A stretch of 64,000 nt of DNA from a bacterium (GTDB lineage Bacteria > Bacillota > Sulfobacillia > UBA995). The notes below the pieces were generated by a model. That model was not told the DNA's origin and searched no databases. It saw only the letters and a list, made by a program, of their open reading frames with translations. Shown in pieces: positions 17,684-26,951 of this stretch (its first letter is position 1; each line of letters opens with the position of its first letter). The stretch spans positions 186,001 to 250,000 of the forward strand of contig JAVHLP010000001.1 of assembly GCA_031082145.1 (NCBI GenBank), in the 5' to 3' direction. The translations under genes were made by a program, and so were the position numbers.

Positions 17684-17881
17684 CTAGTAGAGCTGGAACA
17701 TGGTGCGGACGGTCTGAAAGAGGTCATTTACCAACTGGAAGACCATCAGGGCGATGATGGCAACCCCCGCCAGAAGGAGTAGTTGGGCCAGTTCATCCTT
17801 CTGGACTTGTCTTAGCACCGTGTTCAGGATCGCGAGGATAATGGAGAACCCCGCTATCTTCACGATTAGCCCCACGTCCAT
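17684..17881 (-). CDS. spoIIIAC: stage III sporulation protein AC
   Basis: A 65-residue protein of two membrane helices (about 5-22 and 33-50), with LNTVLRQVQKDELAQLLLLAG between them, the typical SpoIIIAC sequence and size. It is encoded between spoIIIAB and spoIIIAD in the sporulation operon. Confidence 0.95.
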   Translation of the reverse strand: MDVGLIVKIAGFSIILAILNTVLRQVQKDELAQLLLLAGVAIIALMVFQLVNDLFQTVRTMFQLY

Positions 17882-17897
17882 GTTGCGGCCCTCCCCG

Positions 17898-18416
17898 TCA
17901 CAGGAACACCAGGACCACTCCGACCCCCGCCAGCGCGCCGAGGTAGGACCAGAGCCGCTCGTACCGGTCCCGCTGCGCTCTCGCCTCCGCCTCCTGGCGG
18001 GCCAGGCGCTCGCGGACCAGCAAGAGGTGCCGGTGCTGGTCTTCCCGGCCCGACCGGCCCAACACCGGCGCCAGCGAGGCTACTGCTTCGCGGTCTTCCC
18101 CGGTCCAGGCACTGGAAGGGTAGAAGGCCTCGACCGCTCCGATCCAGGCCTCACTGACAGGCGTTCCCGACTCGAGCAGTCGTCCCGCCTCCCCGAAAAC
18201 CCGCCCGCCGGGTGCCGGCAGGGCCCGCCCCACCCGGGCCAGAGCCTCCGGCAAGGGAGTGAGGCCGTGGCAGACCTCGGTGTCCAAGAGGCCGAACCCC
18301 GCCTGCAGGTCACGAAGTTCGCCTGGACGGCGGCGAAGTGAGGCCGACAGCACCCTCCCCGAGGAGTAACCGGCCAGGAACACCATGGCCGCGCCCACCA
18401 CTCTCAGTAACACCAT
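17898..18416 (-). CDS. spoIIIAB: stage III sporulation protein AB
   Basis: SpoIIIAB resembles type II secretion GspF proteins. This 172-residue protein has an N-terminal membrane helix with an SGRVLSASLRRRPGELRDLQAGFGLLDTE-type start, a soluble helical domain, and a C-terminal helix at about 150-171. It lies between the ATPase gene spoIIIAA and spoIIIAC, as expected, and probably couples ATPase activity to the membrane complex. Confidence 0.93.
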   Translation of the reverse strand: MVLLRVVGAAMVFLAGYSSGRVLSASLRRRPGELRDLQAGFGLLDTEVCHGLTPLPEALARVGRALPAPGGRVFGEAGRLLESGTPVSEAWIGAVEAFYPSSAWTGEDREAVASLAPVLGRSGREDQHRHLLLVRERLARQEAEARAQRDRYERLWSYLGALAGVGVVLVFL

Positions 18417-18425
18417 CCTCGCCCC

Positions 18426-19388
18426 CTAGCCCGCCATCTGCCTGCTGATGACGGTCCCCGCCCCATCCCGCACTTCTTCCAGGGTCCCCGGCCCCCGGCG
18501 CCGGCTGAGCACCGCCACCCGATCGAACACTCCCGACCGCAGGATGGCGCCCAAGACCGCCCGCCCCGTGGCTTCCGCCAGGCCGGCGGCGTGGGCTGTG
18601 GCCAGCACTCTGACCCCGGCGTTGCCGGCGTCGCCCAGGATGGCCGCCTCCGCCTCGCCCCCGATCTCGTCGCAAGCCACTACCTGCGGCCCCATGGCTC
18701 GCAGTAGCATGGCAACGCCCTCCGCCTTGGGGCATCCGTCGAGCACGTCCGTCCTGATCCCCACGTCGAGCTGAGGCACCCCCTCCACGGAGCCGGCCAG
18801 TTCTGAGCGCTCGTCCACCAGACCCACCCGCCAGCCTCCATCGCTGATCTGCCGCACCAGGTCCCGCAGGACGGTGGTCTTGCCGCCCCGGGGAGGAGCC
18901 AGGAGAAGCGTGCTCCGCACTCCCTCGCGCCCTACCACGAAAGGAACCAGGCCGTTGGCGGCACCCCGGACTTCCCGGGCAACCCGGATGTTCAGTCCGG
19001 CCACGTCCCTGATTGTCCGGACACTCCCGTTCTCGAGCACCGCCCGGCCGGCCATGCCGACCCGGTGGCCCCCCGGCAAGCTCAGGTACCCCCGGCGGAA
19101 CTCTTCCTCCAGGGCGTAGATCGAGCCGCGGGTCATGAGCTGCAAGGCATCCCGCACGTCGTCTGAGGTCACCCGGTAAGCGTGATCGGACCTGCTAACG
19201 AGGCTTCCGTCAAGGGCCAGGAAACGGTCGCCGGCTACCCCGGCCAGCGTGAGCGGGCGACCCACCGCCAGCCGGATCTCCTCCCACCCAGCAGCGCGAA
19301 CCGATTCCAGCCCCGGCCGCAGCCGTTCCGGCAGGCGGGCCAGCACCGCGGCGGGGAACCCGGCCACCGCGGACCAATCCCTGTCCAT
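18426..19388 (-). CDS. spoIIIAA: stage III sporulation protein AA (secretion-type ATPase)
   Basis: SpoIIIAA is the AAA-type ATPase of the SpoIIIA apparatus, related to GspE/VirB11. The Walker A variant APPRGGKTTVLRDL lies near residue 170, the Walker B-like VVACDEIGGEAEA near 235, and the N-terminal domain has YRVTSDDVRDALQLMTRGSIYALEEE. The ATG at 19388 is used; a TTG two codons earlier is also possible and neither has a clear ribosome site. It is the first gene of spoIIIAA-AH and is divergent from a GNAT gene only 49 bases away. Confidence 0.94.
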   Translation of the reverse strand: MDRDWSAVAGFPAAVLARLPERLRPGLESVRAAGWEEIRLAVGRPLTLAGVAGDRFLALDGSLVSRSDHAYRVTSDDVRDALQLMTRGSIYALEEEFRRGYLSLPGGHRVGMAGRAVLENGSVRTIRDVAGLNIRVAREVRGAANGLVPFVVGREGVRSTLLLAPPRGGKTTVLRDLVRQISDGGWRVGLVDERSELAGSVEGVPQLDVGIRTDVLDGCPKAEGVAMLLRAMGPQVVACDEIGGEAEAAILGDAGNAGVRVLATAHAAGLAEATGRAVLGAILRSGVFDRVAVLSRRRGPGTLEEVRDGAGTVISRQMAG

Positions 19389-19437
19389 GGGCAAGTCTAT
19401 GGGTGCGACCGGTCGGATATGCCGGGGGAGGGAAGAC

Positions 19438-20247
19438 TTGCCAACCGGGAAGGAGTGGCCGCTATCGCGGTTGAAACCTCACGCCATGGTCAGACTCCGG
19501 CTGGCGGATTGGGCCGGGGTGGCCTCGATCATCAACGAGGGCATCCCCTTCGTCACCGTCTGCATGCAGTACCAGGAACGCTATCCGGGGGAGATCTGGG
19601 TGGACGCCCCTGCCCGACCGCGGACCGTTCTCGCCCGTTTCCGTAAGGACGCCTTCGCCTGGGGTGACCTCGAGCGGGCGCGGGGAAGCCGCCTGCTGGC
19701 CGGGTTCCGGGGCACCATAGCGGAGGTCCCCGGCCTCCGGCGGCTCCTCAACGACCTTGGGGTCGCCTACACAGACACACCCTCCATCCTGCTCACCTGC
19801 CGCAACTCCGCCCCCGAGGCGGGCCCGGCCCCCTTCGGCTACCGGCTGGCCCGAGTGGACCAGGATAACCTCAACCTTCTGAAGCGCTTCTGGTCAGAGG
19901 CGTACCCGGCGGGAATCGGGGATTTCCTGAGCGACCATGAGTTCCTGGACCGCGGCTTTGCCTTCATGGGCGTCCACCAGGCGTCCGGGCAATGCGTTGC
20001 GGCTTGCGCCGCCATCGCCGTCTCGAGGGAGAGGTGTGACTACGGTCTGGACACCGATCCGGAGCACCGGGGCCGGGGGCTCAGATCGCTCTGCGCGCGG
20101 GCCTGCATGGCGGAGACTCTTCGCCGGGGCAAGCGACCGGTATGGATCACCGAGGTCACGAACGCCGCCTCCCGCCGGGTCGCCGCGAAGGCGGGGCTGC
20201 GGGCCGCGCAAGCGGTGAACGTGATTGTCTGCTCCCAATCGAAGTGA
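19438..20247 (+). CDS. GNAT family N-acetyltransferase (PF12746-like)
   Basis: A 269-residue protein whose C-terminal half has the acetyl-CoA-binding GNAT motif A, YGLDTDPEHRGRGLRSLCARA, followed by WITEVTNAASRRVAAKAGL, resembling the larger GNAT subgroup of Firmicutes. The N-terminal ~120 residues are not recognised. A TTG at 19438 is preferred because GGGGAGGGAAGAC precedes it; an ATG at 19486 (MVRLRLADWAG) is the alternative. It is divergent from spoIIIAA, so their control regions overlap. Substrate unknown. Confidence 0.78.
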   Translation: MPTGKEWPLSRLKPHAMVRLRLADWAGVASIINEGIPFVTVCMQYQERYPGEIWVDAPARPRTVLARFRKDAFAWGDLERARGSRLLAGFRGTIAEVPGLRRLLNDLGVAYTDTPSILLTCRNSAPEAGPAPFGYRLARVDQDNLNLLKRFWSEAYPAGIGDFLSDHEFLDRGFAFMGVHQASGQCVAACAAIAVSRERCDYGLDTDPEHRGRGLRSLCARACMAETLRRGKRPVWITEVTNAASRRVAAKAGLRAAQAVNVIVCSQSK

Positions 20248-20255
20248 GCGAGTGC

Positions 20256-21488
20256 CTAGCCGGCCGGCGCCGCCCCTTGCTTCTCCATGGCGACGGCCGT
20301 CCCGTACCCCCGCAGGTACCACAGGAACGGCGCCACCCCCATGAGCGTCATCCCCCCCAGAACCAGAAAGGCCGGCTCCAGGCCCAGCCACTCCGCCAGC
20401 GCTCCCCCAGTCATTGATCCCAAGGCCATCCCCAGGCCGCGCGACATCTCGATCATCCCGATGCTGGACCCCATCCCGTACTTACGGCCCTCCACCAGCA
20501 CCATGGCCATGGTCGAAGGGAAGAAGGTGCCCGAACTCAAGGCCAGCACCAGGACTATCGCCACCGCGCCGGCGAAGCTCCCGACCAATGGCAGGCAGGC
20601 AACCCCGAGGGGCATCAGCACCAACCCGGCCAGGGCCAATCGCTTCCGATCCCAGCGGTCGGCCAGGTAGCCGGTAACAGGCTGAAGGGCCGAGGCCGCC
20701 AGCGACTGCAGGGAGACCAGAAGGCCGACTTCGGTGGCGGTCAGTCCCAACTGGTTGCGGGCGAGGAGCGGGAACAGGGCGGCGAAGGCGCCCCTCCCCA
20801 TGACCTCCACAACCCAGCCGGAACTCACGCCGACCAGGGTGGGGCTCCCGAGTAGCTGCCGGAAAGGCGCCGGGGGGGACGCATCACGGGCGCGCCAGCC
20901 GGGCTGCTCAGGCACCAGCACCTGCACCATGGCCAGGGACACGAGCGACAGCAAGCCCATGGAGAAGAAGGGCGCCCGCAGGCCCATGGCATCGGCCAGC
21001 GCTCCGCCCAGGAGGGGGCCCGCCGCATGTCCCAGCAAGAGGGATACGTTGAAGACGCCCATCAGCGATCCCTCCCGGCCACGCCTGGCCAGGGCGCCGG
21101 CGTAGGCCCGGGCCACCGGCAACACCATGGCCGAGAAGAGACCCTGCACGGCGCGCAAGGCGAAGAGGTGCCAGTACTGGCTGGCCATCCCCATAAGGGT
21201 GGCGGCCAAGGCAAAACCCCCCAGACCGATCAGCAGGATCCGCTTCTTGCCGGAGACGTCGGCCAGCCGGCCGAAGACCGGAGTGGCAAAGACCCGCACC
21301 CCCGCGTTGATCCCGAAGATAAGCCCGGCCCAGGCCGCTCCCGCCCCGAGTTCATCGGCGTAGATCGGGAGCAGGGGGATGATGATGCCGATGCCCAGAC
21401 TCACCGCGAACATGGCCGAGCCAAGTGCGAGTAGCGCTTTCGGCCCTGGGTCGCCAGCGCCGGCTGTTGCGCTCCCTCCAGCGGACAA
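20256..21488 (-). CDS. major facilitator superfamily transporter
   Basis: A 410-residue protein with twelve hydrophobic segments. The loop between helices 2 and 3, FGRLADVSGKKRILLIG, is the MFS signature, and a related one recurs in the second half (TGYLADRWDRKRLALAG). The pattern resembles drug-export MFS proteins such as MdtG/TetA types; the cargo cannot be told. It converges with the GNAT gene (8-base gap) and is separated from the upstream zinc-ribbon gene by a hairpin. Confidence 0.87.
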   Translation of the reverse strand: MSAGGSATAGAGDPGPKALLALGSAMFAVSLGIGIIIPLLPIYADELGAGAAWAGLIFGINAGVRVFATPVFGRLADVSGKKRILLIGLGGFALAATLMGMASQYWHLFALRAVQGLFSAMVLPVARAYAGALARRGREGSLMGVFNVSLLLGHAAGPLLGGALADAMGLRAPFFSMGLLSLVSLAMVQVLVPEQPGWRARDASPPAPFRQLLGSPTLVGVSSGWVVEVMGRGAFAALFPLLARNQLGLTATEVGLLVSLQSLAASALQPVTGYLADRWDRKRLALAGLVLMPLGVACLPLVGSFAGAVAIVLVLALSSGTFFPSTMAMVLVEGRKYGMGSSIGMIEMSRGLGMALGSMTGGALAEWLGLEPAFLVLGGMTLMGVAPFLWYLRGYGTAVAMEKQGAAPAG

Positions 21489-21610
21489 CGCGGCACCTCC
21501 CCTCTCTCCGTTCCGCAGCTACCGGCCAGGCACCTCCTGGCCGCCAGAGAAAAGCCACTGCGGTGGCCCTGCTGGGAAAGAGAGCGGGATGCGTTCGGCA
21601 AGACACAGGG

Positions 21611-21635
21611 GATCCGGGGGTCAGGCACCCGGATC
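21611..21635 (-). terminator. hairpin between zinc-ribbon gene and MFS gene
   Basis: GATCCGGG (21611-21618) pairs perfectly with CCCGGATC (21628-21635) around a 9-base loop, just after the stop of the gene at 21655-22059 on the minus strand. There is no run of T after it, so a terminator role is only likely. A second perfect inverted repeat, GGCCAGG/CCTGGCC, lies closer to the MFS start. Confidence 0.4.
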
Positions 21636-21654
21636 AGGACTTCCGGCGGGCCAC

Positions 21655-22059
21655 CTAGTCCCGCCGTCTCTCCTCTCGACCGGTCATCTCCTCGGGCTCG
21701 TCCGCCGTATCCAGATCTTCCCGGTGCTCGTACACCAGTAGCCCGCAGTCGGGGCAGGTGACCTCGGGGGCACTGGCCTCGTCTTCCTCGGGAATCTCCA
21801 GCGTGCCGCCGCACTCGGGGCAAGTCAAGGAGGAAGCCTCGCCGCCCAAGCCCTGTTCCACCTCGGCCAGGTCGGCGTCGACACATTCAACATAATCTTC
21901 CAGTTCAGAGTAGGACTGGTTGACTTCCCGCAGCTCGGTGGCGACCTGTTCCAGCACCTCGAGCACGCCGTTGAGCACCCGCCCGGTCGGCGACTCGTCA
22001 CCCACCTGAAGGCCGGCGGCCAATCCCTGAAGATAGCGGACTCTCTCCTTGAGGTCCAT
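21655..22059 (-). CDS. CD1247-type N-terminal domain protein with zinc ribbon
   Basis: A 134-residue acidic protein. The N-terminal part (MDLKERVRYLQGLAAGL, then a coiled-coil-like helix to about residue 75) matches the small domain that accompanies spoIIIA/efp in clostridia. The second half has two CxxC pairs, TCPECGG (about 79-85) and TCPDCGL (about 99-105), forming a zinc ribbon. The function is unknown; a partner or regulator of the neighbouring translation or sporulation genes is only a guess. Confidence 0.8.
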   Translation of the reverse strand: MDLKERVRYLQGLAAGLQVGDESPTGRVLNGVLEVLEQVATELREVNQSYSELEDYVECVDADLAEVEQGLGGEASSLTCPECGGTLEIPEEDEASAPEVTCPDCGLLVYEHREDLDTADEPEEMTGREERRRD

Positions 22060-22191
22060 AGCGCACCTCCCCTCGTCGTCTCAGCCGCTATTATGCGTCC
22101 CCGGGTTCAGCCTCAACCCCCGCCCTTCGGTTGCAGGATCTGGGTACCGTCCGCGAGAATCAGGTGCAGCGCGCCCCCGGGAGGCTACGAT

Positions 22192-23130
22192 ATGGGTGAA
22201 ATCATCAGGCTCGGTGCGGACCAACTGGCTGACGCCGATTTGGACCGCCTGTTCGGGAGATACCCCTGGTACCCCGGCGCCCCGGCGATGCGCGAGCGCC
22301 TGGTGCCAGCCGAACTCCTGGGGTACCGGCGTGACGAATTGCAGGGCGTCATCGGGCTAACCGGGGAAAGGGACCAGGTCATGGTGGAGCCCTGGACCCC
22401 GGCGATCGCGGCGGGCCTCCCCGATGAGGACGCGGTGGCCCTGGAGTTGCTTGAGCGGGCCAAGGAAGCGGCCCGCGCCATGGGCACAGGCCTTCTGTCC
22501 ATTATCCGGGACCGGGAGGGCTCACGGGCCCGGACCCAGGCCCGCTGGCTGCTGGACGCAGGCTTCCCGGAGGTGAACATCCGGGTCTTGATGGCCAGGG
22601 ACTTGGCCGACCCTCCCTCCCTTCCCGACCGGCCGGGCCTGAGCTACCAGTCTGTCCCCGATCCAGCGGTCCTGGCTGATACCGCCCAAGCCTGCTATGC
22701 CGGTAGCCTGGACCCGCTGGCGGCGCAACTCAGTAGCGGGGGGTGGCTCGACCGCCTGCGGCAGTTGAGGGAGGATCGCCTGGGGCCCTACCTGCCCCGG
22801 CTCTCGGAGCTACTCCGGCTGGAGAGTCGACCCGCGGGCTTCTACCTGGCAACCGATCGGGGACCGGCCCTTCGTTTCCCGGCGGGGTGGGTGTACCTCG
22901 CCGACATGGGCATCATCCCCGAACTGCGCGGACAAGGGCTGGGAGCCTTGCTACTGGGCCGGTTCCTGGCCCGCTCCCGGGAACATGGTTATGACCGGGC
23001 CTGGCTCACCGTGGACGACAGGAACAGCCCGGCCCAGGGGTTGTACCGGAAATCCGATTTCCGCCCCCTGGAGTTAGTGGCGGTGGGCCGCTGGAACGCC
23101 GGCTCTGCCGGCCCATCGGCGCGATCATAG
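22192..23130 (+). CDS. GNAT family N-acetyltransferase
   Basis: A 312-residue protein with a C-terminal GNAT domain: VYLADMGIIPELRGQGLGALLLGRFL (motif A) and WLTVDDRNSPAQGLYRKSDFRPLE (motif B). The N-terminal ~170 residues look like a second, degenerate GNAT fold (LLDAGFPEVNIRVLMARDL), giving a tandem arrangement. The ATG at 22192 follows GGGAGG with seven bases spacing. It is inserted against the direction of efp and the zinc-ribbon gene. Substrate unknown. Confidence 0.82.
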   Translation: MGEIIRLGADQLADADLDRLFGRYPWYPGAPAMRERLVPAELLGYRRDELQGVIGLTGERDQVMVEPWTPAIAAGLPDEDAVALELLERAKEAARAMGTGLLSIIRDREGSRARTQARWLLDAGFPEVNIRVLMARDLADPPSLPDRPGLSYQSVPDPAVLADTAQACYAGSLDPLAAQLSSGGWLDRLRQLREDRLGPYLPRLSELLRLESRPAGFYLATDRGPALRFPAGWVYLADMGIIPELRGQGLGALLLGRFLARSREHGYDRAWLTVDDRNSPAQGLYRKSDFRPLELVAVGRWNAGSAGPSARS

Positions 23131-23189
23131 GCCGGCTGGACGGCGCATCTGGATGGCCTCTCCCACTTCCACCGGCTACGGCCCGGGCA

Positions 23190-23399
23190 TCACCGCGCCT
23201 GGCTTAGGTGGTCCGGCTTGGCCCCGCCGGCGGCATCGCCGCGGACCGCGGGAGGCCCGTGCACCCACTCGCTGAACAGGTTCTCCGGGTCCCCCGTCCT
23301 CTCCGGGGAGGTTGAATCCCGCGTGAGATGTGCTTGAGTACTGGGATTCAGTAGGCTGAGAACTGCGGCACCGTTGTCCAGGGCGACCGCCAGCGCCAT
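23190..23399 (-). CDS. small ORF with strong ribosome site and EF-P-like tail
   Basis: A 69-residue reading frame starts at ATG 23399 six bases after a perfect AGGAGGTG. Its beginning (MALAVALDNG) and end (AVRGDAAGGAKPDHL) resemble EF-P segments [10 protein letters not shown] and [16 protein letters not shown] of the neighbouring efp, and the DNA around 23215-23250 also looks like the matching part of efp. The middle is unlike EF-P. It may be a rearranged efp duplicate, translated or not. No known function. Confidence 0.4.
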   Translation of the reverse strand: MALAVALDNGAAVLSLLNPSTQAHLTRDSTSPERTGDPENLFSEWVHGPPAVRGDAAGGAKPDHLSQAR

Positions 23400-23534
23400 G
23401 CCCGACACCTCCTTTGGGGTCAAGTACTTCTTATGAATACTAACGGCCGGGCGCCCCCCGCCGTACACCCCTCACCTCCATAGTCACAATTTTGCGACTT
23501 CAGCGGAGGCTGTCACCGCTTGGGGGGAACGCCA

Positions 23535-23564
23535 CAGGCCCGGCGCAAGACTGCACCGGGCCTG
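23535..23564 (-). terminator. hairpin downstream of efp
   Basis: CAGGCCCGG (23535-23543) and CCGGGCCTG (23556-23564) form a 9-bp perfect stem with a 12-base loop, 36 bases after the efp stop. No T-run follows, so intrinsic termination is probable rather than certain. Confidence 0.5.
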
Positions 23565-23599
23565 CGATTGGCGAAGCGAGCCGGCTACAGACCTGCTCG

Positions 23600-24157
23600 C
23601 TAGGCCCGTTCCAGGTAGAGACCAGTCCGGGTGTCCACCCGGATGACCGCCCCCGTCTCCACGAACAGGGGCACCTGGACAACGGCTCCCGTCTCCAGCC
23701 GGGCCGGCTTGGTCCCGCCGGCGGCCGTATCACCCCGGACTCCGGGGTCCGTTGCCACGATCTCGAGTTCCACGGCGTTCGGCAACTCCAGCCCCATGGT
23801 GAGTCCCTGGTGGAAGACAACCGCCAGGGTCATGTTCTCCTTGAGGTAGAGAAGCGCGTCGCCCAGCTGATCTCGGGTCAGCGTGAACTGGTCGTAAGTC
23901 TCGGTGTCCATAAAGGCAAACTCGTCCCCGGATGAGTACAGGTACTGCACCTCCCGGCGATCCAGCCGGGCCCGGGGAAGCTTCTCGCCAGCCCGAAAGG
24001 TCTTCTCAACGACCTGGCCGGTTTTCACGTTCTTGAGCCGGGTCCTGACAAAAGCGGATCCCTTCCCCGGCTTCACGTGCTGGAATTCCACCACCGACCA
24101 GACCATACCCTCGAACTCAATCGTCATGCCGGTTCGAAAATCGTTGGATGAGATCAT
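23600..24157 (-). CDS. efp: translation elongation factor P
   Basis: EF-P relieves ribosome stalling at polyproline stretches. The 185-residue protein has the three beta-barrel domains of the family, the domain I loop [10 protein letters not shown] with lysine at about residue 32 (the site modified in many species), and the C-terminal signature [17 protein letters not shown]. It lies 22 bases after the Xaa-Pro peptidase gene, the common pepQ-efp pair. No modification enzyme (EpmA, EarP, YmfI) is in the window. Confidence 0.97.
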   Translation of the reverse strand: MISSNDFRTGMTIEFEGMVWSVVEFQHVKPGKGSAFVRTRLKNVKTGQVVEKTFRAGEKLPRARLDRREVQYLYSSGDEFAFMDTETYDQFTLTRDQLGDALLYLKENMTLAVVFHQGLTMGLELPNAVELEIVATDPGVRGDTAAGGTKPARLETGAVVQVPLFVETGAVIRVDTRTGLYLERA

Positions 24158-24179
24158 CGCCAGTCCTCCCGCGCCTGCC

Positions 24180-25250
24180 CTACAACACTACCAGTTCACG
24201 GGTGAAACTCGATAGCATCTCCACTCCGGTGGGTCGCAGCACCACAAGGTCCTCGATGCGGACTCCTCCCCAGCCGGGAATGTATATCCCCGGCTCCACC
24301 GTGACCACATTCCCCTCTCGAAGCGCTGTCTCGCCGGTCAGGGAGACTCGCGGCCCCTCGTGAACCGCCAGGCCTACGCCGTGGCCTAGCCCGTGTCCGA
24401 AGTATTCGCCAAAGCCACGGGCGTTGATGATATCCCGGGCCAGGGCGTCGGCTTCCCGGCCGGTCATCCCCGGCTTCATCCCCGCCAAGGCGGCAGTCTG
24501 GGCTTCCCGCACTACCTGGTAGATCTCCTCCTGGCGAGAGTCAGGCTTCCCCAGAGCGAAAGTGCGGGTGAGATCACTGTGATAGCCGTTCACCCGCGCC
24601 CCCATGTCGATGGTGACGAGGTCGCCCGCCGCAAGGACCCGGTCCGAGGGCCGGCCGTGGGGCAGCGAGGAACGGGGACCCGAGGCCACGATGATCTCGA
24701 AGGCCACCTCGGCCCCGTTCCGCCGCAGGCCGAGCTCAAGGGCAAGGGCCAGTTCGCTCTCGATCATCCCCGGTCTGATCAACTCGAGCGCTTCGGTCAG
24801 GACCTGATCGGTCAGGGCGGCGGCGCTTCGGATGGACTGAAGCTCGCCGTCGTCCTTAATGGCCCTTCCCGCCTCAACCCGGCCCTCGGTGGGCACCAAC
24901 TCGGTGCCCGGCAGTGCGGCGGACAGCTTCTCGTAGAGGCCAACGGTGACGTTCTCCTTCTCAAAGCCGAGGCGGTGGAGACCCATCCCGGTCACGGTTT
25001 CCCCGAGGGTCTGGGACCACTCGGCGCCGTGACGTAGAACGCGACATCCAGGTGCCTCGGTGGCGGCCTGTTCCACGTAGCGGCTATCGGTCAGGAGCAC
25101 GGTCTCGGCCGGGGTGAGCAACACCGCTCCCCACGAGCCGGTGAAGCCGGTGAGGTAGCGCCTGTTCTCGGCGGTCATCACCAGCAGACCGCCCAGGCCG
25201 TCCAGCCGCCCCACCGTTGCCGCCCGTCGCCGGAGACAAGGGTCATCCAT
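24180..25250 (-). CDS. pepQ: Xaa-Pro aminopeptidase / dipeptidase (M24 family)
   Basis: An M24 metallopeptidase that removes residues before proline. The creatinase-like N-terminal domain (about 1-130) precedes the pita-bread domain with the metal ligands visible as [34 protein letters not shown] and [18 protein letters not shown]. The ATG at 25250 follows AAAGGAGG; an upstream reading (25313) would overlap lpdA. Length 356 is normal. Pairing with efp is conserved in Firmicutes. Confidence 0.9.
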   Translation of the reverse strand: MDDPCLRRRAATVGRLDGLGGLLVMTAENRRYLTGFTGSWGAVLLTPAETVLLTDSRYVEQAATEAPGCRVLRHGAEWSQTLGETVTGMGLHRLGFEKENVTVGLYEKLSAALPGTELVPTEGRVEAGRAIKDDGELQSIRSAAALTDQVLTEALELIRPGMIESELALALELGLRRNGAEVAFEIIVASGPRSSLPHGRPSDRVLAAGDLVTIDMGARVNGYHSDLTRTFALGKPDSRQEEIYQVVREAQTAALAGMKPGMTGREADALARDIINARGFGEYFGHGLGHGVGLAVHEGPRVSLTGETALREGNVVTVEPGIYIPGWGGVRIEDLVVLRPTGVEMLSSFTRELVVL

Positions 25251-25309
25251 CAGCCGGCCTCCTTTCCCGGCAAGGGGGTTCGGGGCCCGGATGGCCATTT
25301 CCTCCCTGC

Positions 25310-26710
25310 TCACCCACGCCGCGCCACGTGGATGGCTTCTCCCGCCAGGCCGTGGAGTGCTTCCATGAAGGCCTCGGAGAACGTGGGATGAGCGAAACCG
25401 CTCTCGGCCAGGTCCTCCGCCCGCGCGTTGAGCTGCAGGGCGATGGCGGCCTGGTGCACGAGGTCGGTGGCCTGGGGCCCGAGGATGTGGCAGCCGAGGA
25501 GTCGCCCGCTGGGAGCGTCGGCCACCAGTTTGACCATTCCCTCGGTCTCCCCCGAAGCTACCGCCCGCCCGTTGGCGGCGAAGGAGAAACGAGACACCTT
25601 AACCTCGTGCTTCTCCCGGGCCTCGCTCTCCTTCAGGCCCACACTTGCCGCCTCGGGGATGGAGAAAACAGCCGCCGGGACAACCCGGTAGTTCATCTCG
25701 CGGGGGCGGCCGAAGATGTTGTCCATGGCGACCAGTCCCTGGGCCGAGGCAACCGAGGCCAGGAAGTAGTCGCCGGTCACGTCACCGATGGCGTAGATAC
25801 CCGGCACGGACGTCTGCATCCGGGTGTTGACCTCGATGCCGCGCGATGAGTGGGCGATCCCCAGGAGGTCAAGGTCCAACCCGCCCCAGTCGGGCACCCG
25901 CCCCATGGCCACCAGGACCTGCTCGGCTCGGAACTCGACCGGCCCCTCCTCCGTCCGCGCCCGGACAACCCGGTAGCCGCCGGCTTCGGCCACGATGTCT
26001 TGGATGAACACGCCGGTGCTGATGGTGATGCCCCGGCGGCGCAGGATCGGTAGGAGGCGCTTGCCCAGCTCCTCGTCCACCGGCGGCAGGATGTTGGGGG
26101 TCCGCTTGATGCACTGGACGGCGGTGCCAAAGGCGTTGTAGATGCAGGCAAACTCGATGCCTAGCACCCCGCCGCCGATGATCAACATACTCTCAGGTAC
26201 GCTCTCTGGGGACAAGGCCTGGTCGCTGGAGATCGTCAAGGCCAGGGCCTCCGGGGGGACGGGAGGGAGTTGTGGCCTCGACCCGGTGGCGATCACCACC
26301 TGACGGGCCTCCAGGATCTCCTGACCATCGCCGAGGTCGACCTCCACCTTCATCCCCGCCCGGAGCCGGGCCCGTCCCCGGTAGACGGCCACCCCGTTGG
26401 CCTTGAGGAGATTCGCCACACCGCCCGTCAGCTGGCTAACCGCTTTTTCCTTGTGGGCCAGGACTCCCTCGAGGTCGAGGTCCACCGGCCCCGTCCGGAC
26501 CCCGAAAAGGGCAGACTGGCGAGCCTCGGCGTACACCTCGGCGCTCTTCACCAGGGCCTTGGTGGGAATGCAGCCGCGGTTGAGGCAGCAACCCCCGAGC
26601 CGATCCGACTCGACCAGGGCGATCTTGCCCCCCCGTTGGGCTCCCCGGATAGCCGCCACGTAACCGCCCGGACCTCCGCCGATCACCACTACATCGTACA
26701 AGCAGCGCAC
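25310..26710 (-). CDS. lpdA: dihydrolipoyl dehydrogenase
   Basis: This flavoprotein reoxidises dihydrolipoyl groups with NAD; here it would be the L-protein of the glycine cleavage system. The 466-residue sequence has FAD-binding VVVIGGGPGGYVAA, the redox disulfide GGCCLNRGCIPTKAL, the NAD site IIGGGVLGIEFACIYNAFG, AIGDVTGDYFLA and the C-terminal HPTFSEAFMEAL with the catalytic histidine. It is the last gene of the minus-strand gcvT-gcvH-gcvPA-gcvPB-lipoate block and the only lpd in the window. Confidence 0.94.
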   Translation of the reverse strand: MRCLYDVVVIGGGPGGYVAAIRGAQRGGKIALVESDRLGGCCLNRGCIPTKALVKSAEVYAEARQSALFGVRTGPVDLDLEGVLAHKEKAVSQLTGGVANLLKANGVAVYRGRARLRAGMKVEVDLGDGQEILEARQVVIATGSRPQLPPVPPEALALTISSDQALSPESVPESMLIIGGGVLGIEFACIYNAFGTAVQCIKRTPNILPPVDEELGKRLLPILRRRGITISTGVFIQDIVAEAGGYRVVRARTEEGPVEFRAEQVLVAMGRVPDWGGLDLDLLGIAHSSRGIEVNTRMQTSVPGIYAIGDVTGDYFLASVASAQGLVAMDNIFGRPREMNYRVVPAAVFSIPEAASVGLKESEAREKHEVKVSRFSFAANGRAVASGETEGMVKLVADAPSGRLLGCHILGPQATDLVHQAAIALQLNARAEDLAESGFAHPTFSEAFMEALHGLAGEAIHVARRG

Positions 26711-26719
26711 CTCCTGGCG

Positions 26720-26947
26720 TTAGAATCGGAACGTGGCCCGGTGCCATACCGCCAACAGGGCTTGCAGGAATCCGAAGAGAGCGTTTCCCAGGGTCCAGCC
26801 CACGACTAAGGCCAGCACCAGGCGCACCAGGCCCCGGGACGATCTGCCCGGCTGCATAAAGGCGTCCCAGCGCAGGGCGTCCAGGGCAGCCCAGGCCAGG
26901 TAAAAGCCCACCGCCACCGCCACCAGGTACAGTAAGCTGAAGTCCAT
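26720..26947 (-). CDS. DUF1146 (YwzB-like) membrane protein
   Basis: A 75-residue protein with two membrane helices (about 3-22 and 41-65) around an FYLAWAALDALRWDAFM segment, like the YwzB/DUF1146 family of small Firmicute membrane proteins of unknown function. The ATG at 26947 follows AGGAGGTGAGGAG with only four bases between it and the upstream stop. It sits between the lipoate fusion gene and lpdA; a role in that pathway is not suggested by its sequence. Confidence 0.72.
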   Translation of the reverse strand: MDFSLLYLVAVAVGFYLAWAALDALRWDAFMQPGRSSRGLVRLVLALVVGWTLGNALFGFLQALLAVWHRATFRF

Positions 26948-26951
26948 CTCC

